Part shown: positions 58,814-64,000 of the stretch, in pieces | How the letters are laid out: every line of letters begins with the position of its first letter | How positions within the stretch are numbered: position 1 is the stretch's first letter | NCBI GenBank assembly: GCA_039619475.1 | Contig: CM077115.1 | Coordinates: forward strand, 146,076,274-146,140,273 | Source of the DNA: Icerya purchasi | Taxonomy: Eukaryota; Arthropoda; Insecta; Hemiptera; Monophlebidae | Direction of reading: 5' to 3' | DNA length: 64,000 nt | Made by a program: the position numbers and the translations under genes | Notes under the pieces: generated by a model | Told to the model about the DNA's origin: nothing | The model's database searches: none | What the model saw: only the letters and a program-made list of their open reading frames with translations

Positions 58814-59440
58814 CAGGGGCGGATCGAAAAGGACATTTGGGGGAGGAAATTGTATAATTACGTAAAATCTTCTACGATAGGCGGTAGATTTGAGAAATTT
58901 CATAAAGGAAACCAAATTTAGAAATTTAAAAATGTTTTAAAAATACATGATTATTACAATTTTTAATTTAACTTTTTTTTTACTTTTAGGAGGGTGAAAA
59001 ATAAAACGAAATTATAAAATTATACCTTAAATATGGTAGGTTAGAAATAGTAAGAGTATTTTTATTAGACTTTATTTTTATTTTTGTTAATAATTCGATC
59101 CGAATTCTTTGTCCCCATGGGGAATTTTAAATATATATATATTTCTCACTGAACTCTATTTTTAATTAAAATTACAAAATAAAAATTAAAAATAAATAAG
59201 AAAGGGAAAAAAAACGACGGCAGTTGCGTTTACAACAGAACAAAAAAAAGGTAACATTAATAATAGTTTTACTAGAAAATAATATTAAATATTAATTATT
59301 AAAATCCATAGGTGTAAAATTTATACAAATCTTTTATAGCATAAATTAAGTTTCTCTTTTATAACAAATTTTTTCATAGAGGCTATGGTTCTTTAAAGGG
59401 AAATGTTCCCTATCCCCCCTCCCCCGTGGATCCACCACTG
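58814..59440. mobile_element. compact hAT-like MITE
   Basis: The 627-bp element starts CAGGGGCGGATCGAAAAGGA and ends GTGGATCCACCACTG, with short TIRs. The flanks TTAATGGG and TTACTGGA agree at 6 of 8 positions, fitting an aged target duplication. It matches the two ends of the nested element at 35935-37519 in the opposite orientation. Confidence 0.7.
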
Positions 59441-61099
59441 TTACTGGATAAAACGGTATTTTGCAGATTATATAACATACTCTGTTGCATTCGTGACAGC
59501 AGTTTAATGGGTCCGTTTTTTTTTAAATTTTTTAACCTAGGGAGACTTTTTGCAGCATGATCAAGAATGTAAGATACGTTGATAGAACATATCCTTTGCA
59601 GCAAAAAAAAAAATAAATAAATAAATGGAGAAGTAACGAAAAAACGTTTTTTTTTTTGTTTTTTTTGGCTTACTCCAGGCTTTAACCGAACTACTTGAAT
59701 GTATTATGTTAGGAAATTAGATTCTGAGGAGATGGAAAAAGAATAAAGGATTGAAGTAAGGGAATTATTGCTGAAGATGGGAAGGAAAAGATAAAGGAAG
59801 CAACGGTAAGGAGACGGAAAGTCAAGAGCCAAGATTTTCGAATAGAAAACAGATCGTTAACAAGAGCCAAACAATAAGGAAACACGGTTCGCATTCAAAA
59901 TGAGAGTCAGAGTTGCGAAGGAGACAGAAGGGAGGGGATAGAACGAAAGCGAGAATCGGGAAGAAGATGATTAATTCTTAATCTGACTAAGGAGAGTAGA
60001 ACGATGACTGAACGGAATGAAATGAAACCAAGGCTGAGGACTGTCGGCTGTACGAGAAGACAATGGAGATTGGAGAATAAGGAGAGGTATCTCTATCCGA
60101 CCAAAGTTTGGAATGATTGGCTGAGGAAAAGAGAATTAAGTCAAAAGCTAGAAAGTGTCAGAACCATTGAGAACGGCCGACGGAGCTAGAAAATTTGCCG
60201 TGTCATTTTAATGTGACAGATTTCGAATTAAAAACGATTAAATTAATTCATTACTCTTTTTTTCCTCAGTCTAGTTTACGCCTTCTTACAATTAAAAAAA
60301 AAAAAAAACTCTAAACAAAATTTAGTTTTACTAAAATTTTCGAAAATACAACATAAGAAATAGAATTAGTCAGAGACATCCGGGCTATTAATAAGAACAA
60401 CCACTTGTGTGTCTATATAAAGAGAATTTTTTCATTTTAAAAGCATATAGTAGTTTAAAAAATTCATCAACATATGCAAGTTAGTTGTATGTGTGTCGTT
60501 TAATACGTTTTATTAAATTATTATCATATTAAAATACATGTTTGTAATCATACCTATTTGATAATTACTTCCGTATACGAAGTGAAATTAAACACTATGT
60601 TACAAAAAAAAGGTACTATTGACACGTTTATTTCGTTTTCGACACTGTCCCGCTTCGCAGAACTCGTTAACCGTCAAAAATTATAAAAGAAGGCAGGCGT
60701 ACACTTTAGATGATTCCGACTAGAGCGTCATTTTCTAATTTATTAACTACTTAAACAATTTTTCAATCTTCTTATTAGACTCGTCACAAACCGGAATTTC
60801 GTTCCATACATGCGAAGAGGCTAAGTAATTACAACTACGTCCTGAACTCGTTATCACCGAATTATCCTGCCGTTACACTAAATAATTTTATTTTAAAAAG
60901 TGTGTTTCATACGACTACTAGTCTTAGCGTAATTGTAAACTATAAATATCTACATAATGCGAGCAGTTGGCTCAATTATTCTTCAGACAAATATTCCCTC
61001 CATTTTGAGAGAAATCGTTGCTTCTCTAATTTACGCCTCTCATTAAAGCCTAATTACGTCAGTGTCTCTTTTCGATATTATCTAGATTAATTTTAAAAT

Positions 61100-61910
61100 T
61101 ACTTTAGACTTTAATTTTCACTTTTTTCTTATTCTCCTACCGGAAATTACCGCGTCATCAAACAATGCTTTACGTCGGGAAGTGTCTTTTTTTATTTTCT
61201 TTTTTACCGGTTCGATCGCATAGACAACAGAGGAAAAAAGGGGCAGTGTACGATCAAAGGTAGCCGACACGAAAAAATCAAGAGGTTGGAAAACGCAAGG
61301 AGAAAATGAACGAAAAACACTATACGAGAATACCGTTCGACGAATTGGGAGGGGTAAAGAGAAGTTTGTTCCGGTGAAAGGTGATGAACAATCAAACACA
61401 TTAAGTAATATCGGGGTGACAAATAAAATGGCTGTTGGAAAAATTCAATGGACAGTAAGGAGACGGCATGAGAGAAAAATAAGAAAGGAATAAACTGAGC
61501 CCGAAACGCAAGGAGCGATTAGAGAGCGACGCGTAGAAGGAAAATCAAGAAATCAGAGGGAAAACGAGGAAGTGAGGAGACTGAACAAGAAAGGATTAGA
61601 GAATGAAGAGGCGTAGGAGTTAAATCAGAATTTCGAATGAGCAGCTGAAGACAGAAAGTTAATAATACTGGTGACTGAGAAAACTAGGGAAGAAACCTAC
61701 CAGAAGAGGAAGAATCAACTACACCTCATTTCGCTCGATTCCGGTGGGAAATCCGGAAGAGATGCGTCTGAATTAAGCGAAAAATCACGAATCAAGGAAC
61801 GAATAAAAATAATAACGTAGTCGGTTAAGTGAAAAGAAAGAGGAGAACGATAGCGCCTACAACACGCTTTGACCATCCGACAAAATAAGGATTTTGCGAG
61901 AGGCAAGTGG
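61100..61910 (-). pseudogene. RNase H-type LINE relic
   Basis: The minus strand reads HLTDYVIIFIRSLIRDFS at about 61800-61840, very close to HSTDHVVLLIRSLIHDIF of the relic at 44881, and later INFLSSAAHSKF, close to LLSAAAHSILWF of that copy. The lower part, to 61100, is pyrimidine-rich and broken. The neighbouring strand-asymmetric region 59700-60200 may be part of the same or a sister insertion. Confidence 0.55.
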
Positions 61911-63672
61911 GAAGATCTGATAAAAAGAAGGGTGTACAGAATAGCACTCGGTACAAAAAATTAAGCAAAAAGAGGGAAGTCTAAAGGGGACTGAAAGTAA
62001 TTTAAAGAACAGAAAAAATCTGTGTCAACTCCATTGCCCCCCCCCCCCTTGGAGACATTAGCAAAAATCGCGAAATGGTTAGGGAAAGATTAGATTCTAT
62101 AAAAATGCCGATCTAACAGACTCTAGGTTTAGGGAGGAACAGAAGAATAAAAGCAATTAATTAGATGAAGAAAGGGGGAAAAATTGAAGGAAAAGTATGG
62201 TAGCGTAGATGTACAGAGAAAACTGGCAACGATCAGAGATGATTTTAATGATGTGAACTCTATGAATGAATCTGAAGAACACTTACACTGTGCTATATGT
62301 TTGCGTATTTGTGTGTGGGTGTGTGTAAAAGAGATTAAAATATAAATAAGTTGTTAGTTCGTAAATTAGTTTTGTTTTTGTCATCTATTTAAATGTAAAT
62401 CGAGCCTTTTTTTTTTTTTTTTTGGCCTGTCAAGCGGGGGGACCTTTACCCAGAAATAATTAGAATAAGAAACCACCATGAAGTTAAAATAACGAATTAA
62501 AATCGATTATAATTTTAATAGCTCCTATTTCCAGTTTGTAATTAATGAAGTCGTGATTAGGCATATTTAATTAGTTAACAAATAGCGACTGTCGTGAAAG
62601 CTAAAAAAAAAAAGTAAAAAGGAATGCAATTTTTTTTTCGAATTATTTACTATTAAGACAACGGCGCCGATATATGAAGTAATCGATAGTAAAACTCTTT
62701 TACTTAACGAATCTCAGAAATATTTCTTCGATTAAACGCTGCAGAAATTTCAAACGTATAAAAAATAAAACATTTAAACGCTTCAAAGGTTTAAGGATTT
62801 TGCGAGTTTCGATTCGAATCAGTTTAATATAATTTTAAGGTAAAACAACTGAAATAGACATGCAGAAAGAGAGGGAATCGAGCGAAAAAATGTATCGAAA
62901 GGTAAAATTTTTAATTATCTTAAAATTTTTGCAAAAAGTGTCATCCATAAATTTAGTTGCAATTTTATTGTGTTCGGAGTTTTACAGAGGGGGTTCTTTC
63001 AGGTTGTTCTTTTTTTTTGTATGTAAATTACGTAGGACTTTTAAAAATTTCTAATTGTTTATAGTCTATAGCGGATGATACTCTATGTTTTCTAAAAATA
63101 TCTTTAATATTTCGGCTAGAGCTTACAGTAACCATCATATTTGAAAACAACTGATGCTGGTTAGTACAAACTATTCAAAACGTTAAATAAAAATATTCTA
63201 AAACGTACTTTAGCGTAAGTTTTAATTTTTAATATTAAAGATCGTTAATCCGATCAGTGTAATTGTTTTATTTTTGTGTTCATAATTTATTCCTATTATA
63301 TTGACTGTGTCCCTCATAGTTTGGACGTAATAAGAAATCTAGTAACGTTTTAAATGCGTTATGGAAGTTGTAGTAGAAACTAACTTTATCGGTTCTGAAA
63401 ATATTTTTGGCTATTAAACAAAAAATAAAAAAAAGCTATATCAATTTTCGAAGAATGGTCGATTGAAATCGATTTTGCCGTAAGAATTATGAAAGACTAT
63501 CATCCCCTCGGGGATAAGGTTCCGATTAGATCCGAACTTTGTGCATATACATATGTGTATATTTGAAATTTTACCTTAAGGAACACCAAATTTGTTTTTT
63601 GTTTTTTTAAAATTAATATACAGATATATGTGTATCCGTACAATGTGAAAAAAAGACATTCGCGAAACTTAC

Positions 63673-63675
63673 CAT
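63673..63675 (-). CDS. alphaTub: alpha-tubulin exon 1 (start codon only)
   Basis: On the minus strand an ATG is followed at once by a consensus splice donor (ATG then GTAAGT, donor G at 63672). It is preceded by an A-rich translation-start context (GAAGAAAA before the ATG). Exon 2 begins in phase 0 with the codon for Arg2, so ATG plus exon 2 gives the universal alpha-tubulin start Met-Arg-Glu-Cys. An intron directly after the initiator codon is a conserved position in many animal alpha-tubulin genes. This is established knowledge and is the main reason for accepting an exon more than 40 kb from the next one. The upstream 150-200 bp (to about 63860) are less AT-rich than the introns and suit a 5' leader. 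What is inferred is the link to exon 2, because no transcript can be seen. A nearer, unrecognised ATG exon cannot be excluded. Confidence 0.7.
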
Positions 63676-63840
63676 TTTTCTTCTGTGTTGATTATTCGGG
63701 GTTTTGAAGAAAGAAGATGTGTAGAAGTTCGGTGTAGCTTACGTTCAATACGGATTAGTCGCGTTCGTACCGGCTGTAGTGGATTTTAACAATCGGAGAA
63801 TTACCACTTGCATAGCTCGATCCGTGTACGATACTAGCGG
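63676..63840 (-). other. probable 5' untranslated leader of alpha-tubulin
   Basis: The minus-strand sequence upstream of the ATG|GTAAGT exon has no other in-frame coding and is more mixed in composition than the surrounding introns. The upstream boundary is only an estimate, set about 25-30 bp below a TATA-like motif. No transcription start motif is clear. Confidence 0.4.
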
Positions 63841-63856
63841 ACAGTATCAGCTGTTA

Positions 63857-63865
63857 TTATAAATA
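63857..63865 (-). promoter_or_regulatory. TATA-like element upstream of alpha-tubulin exon 1
   Basis: The minus strand reads TATTTATAA about 185 bp upstream of the proposed start codon, in a locally GC-richer stretch (63700-63960). The spacing fits a leader of about 155 nt. The motif is short and common in AT-rich DNA, and the other strand reads TATAAATA, so direction is not proven. Confidence 0.25.
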
Positions 63866-64000
63866 TGCAACGAAAACCGCGCCTGCCAGTGTATCCTGTT
63901 CAGCAAACCGTATAGACCGGGAACGAATATCGTACACAGAATTTCGCTCCATCGATTCTCACTAACCAGTTGGCAGAAATGGAAATTTTTTTCTAAAAAT

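Overview
The window looks like intronic, AT-rich, transposon-littered animal DNA, most likely from an insect or another arthropod. I see no bacterial operon, viral gene order or dense coding. It has long mono- and dinucleotide runs, mariner, hAT, MULE-like and RNase H-type LINE fossils, tRNA-derived SINEs, and one split eukaryotic housekeeping gene. I cannot name the species.

The only gene I can support is an alpha-tubulin gene on the minus strand, and it appears to span nearly the whole window. The inferred order of transcription is: a promoter and 5' leader near 63.7-63.9 kb; exon 1 carrying only the ATG (63673-63675); an intron of about 40.6 kb; exon 2, residues 2-75 (22802-23024); exon 3, residues 76-176 (20223-20524); three tandem versions of exon 4, each exactly 240 nt and each encoding residues 177-256 (17310-17549, 16798-17037, 16119-16358); an 8.65-kb intron; and exon 5, residues 257-320 (7278-7468). 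The exons for residues 321 to the C-terminus were not found and probably lie beyond base 1. Splice phases match across every junction.

The most interesting feature is the triplicated exon 4. All three copies are open, have GT/AG boundaries, begin and end in phase 0, and keep the visible nucleotide-contact and catalytic residues. One copy is canonical, one has four conservative changes and one has thirteen. The arrangement suggests mutually exclusive splicing that swaps the H5 to H7 core of alpha-tubulin, so one locus could yield three isotypes.

The introns hold mobile-element debris. At 0.4-1.2, 5.3-5.8, 31.4-31.75, 34.0-35.2, 36.3-36.8, 42.5-42.9, 43.9-44.7, 44.9-45.7 and 61.1-61.9 kb there are broken LINE reverse transcriptase or RNase H fragments. 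At 13.5-15.2 kb sits a TIR element with a FLYWCH/MULE-like relic. hAT-like elements with 8-bp target duplications lie at 11.7-12.1, 35.9-37.5 and 58.8-59.4 kb, and a mariner relic at 53.3-53.8 kb. Two interspersed families recur, one with a (TA)n tail and one with a poly(A) tail. There are fold-back palindromes, including a perfect 67-bp-arm hairpin at 15.5 kb, and a 735-bp uninterrupted (AAGTA)n array at 55.6-56.4 kb. The rest is AT-rich intron in which I see nothing specific.
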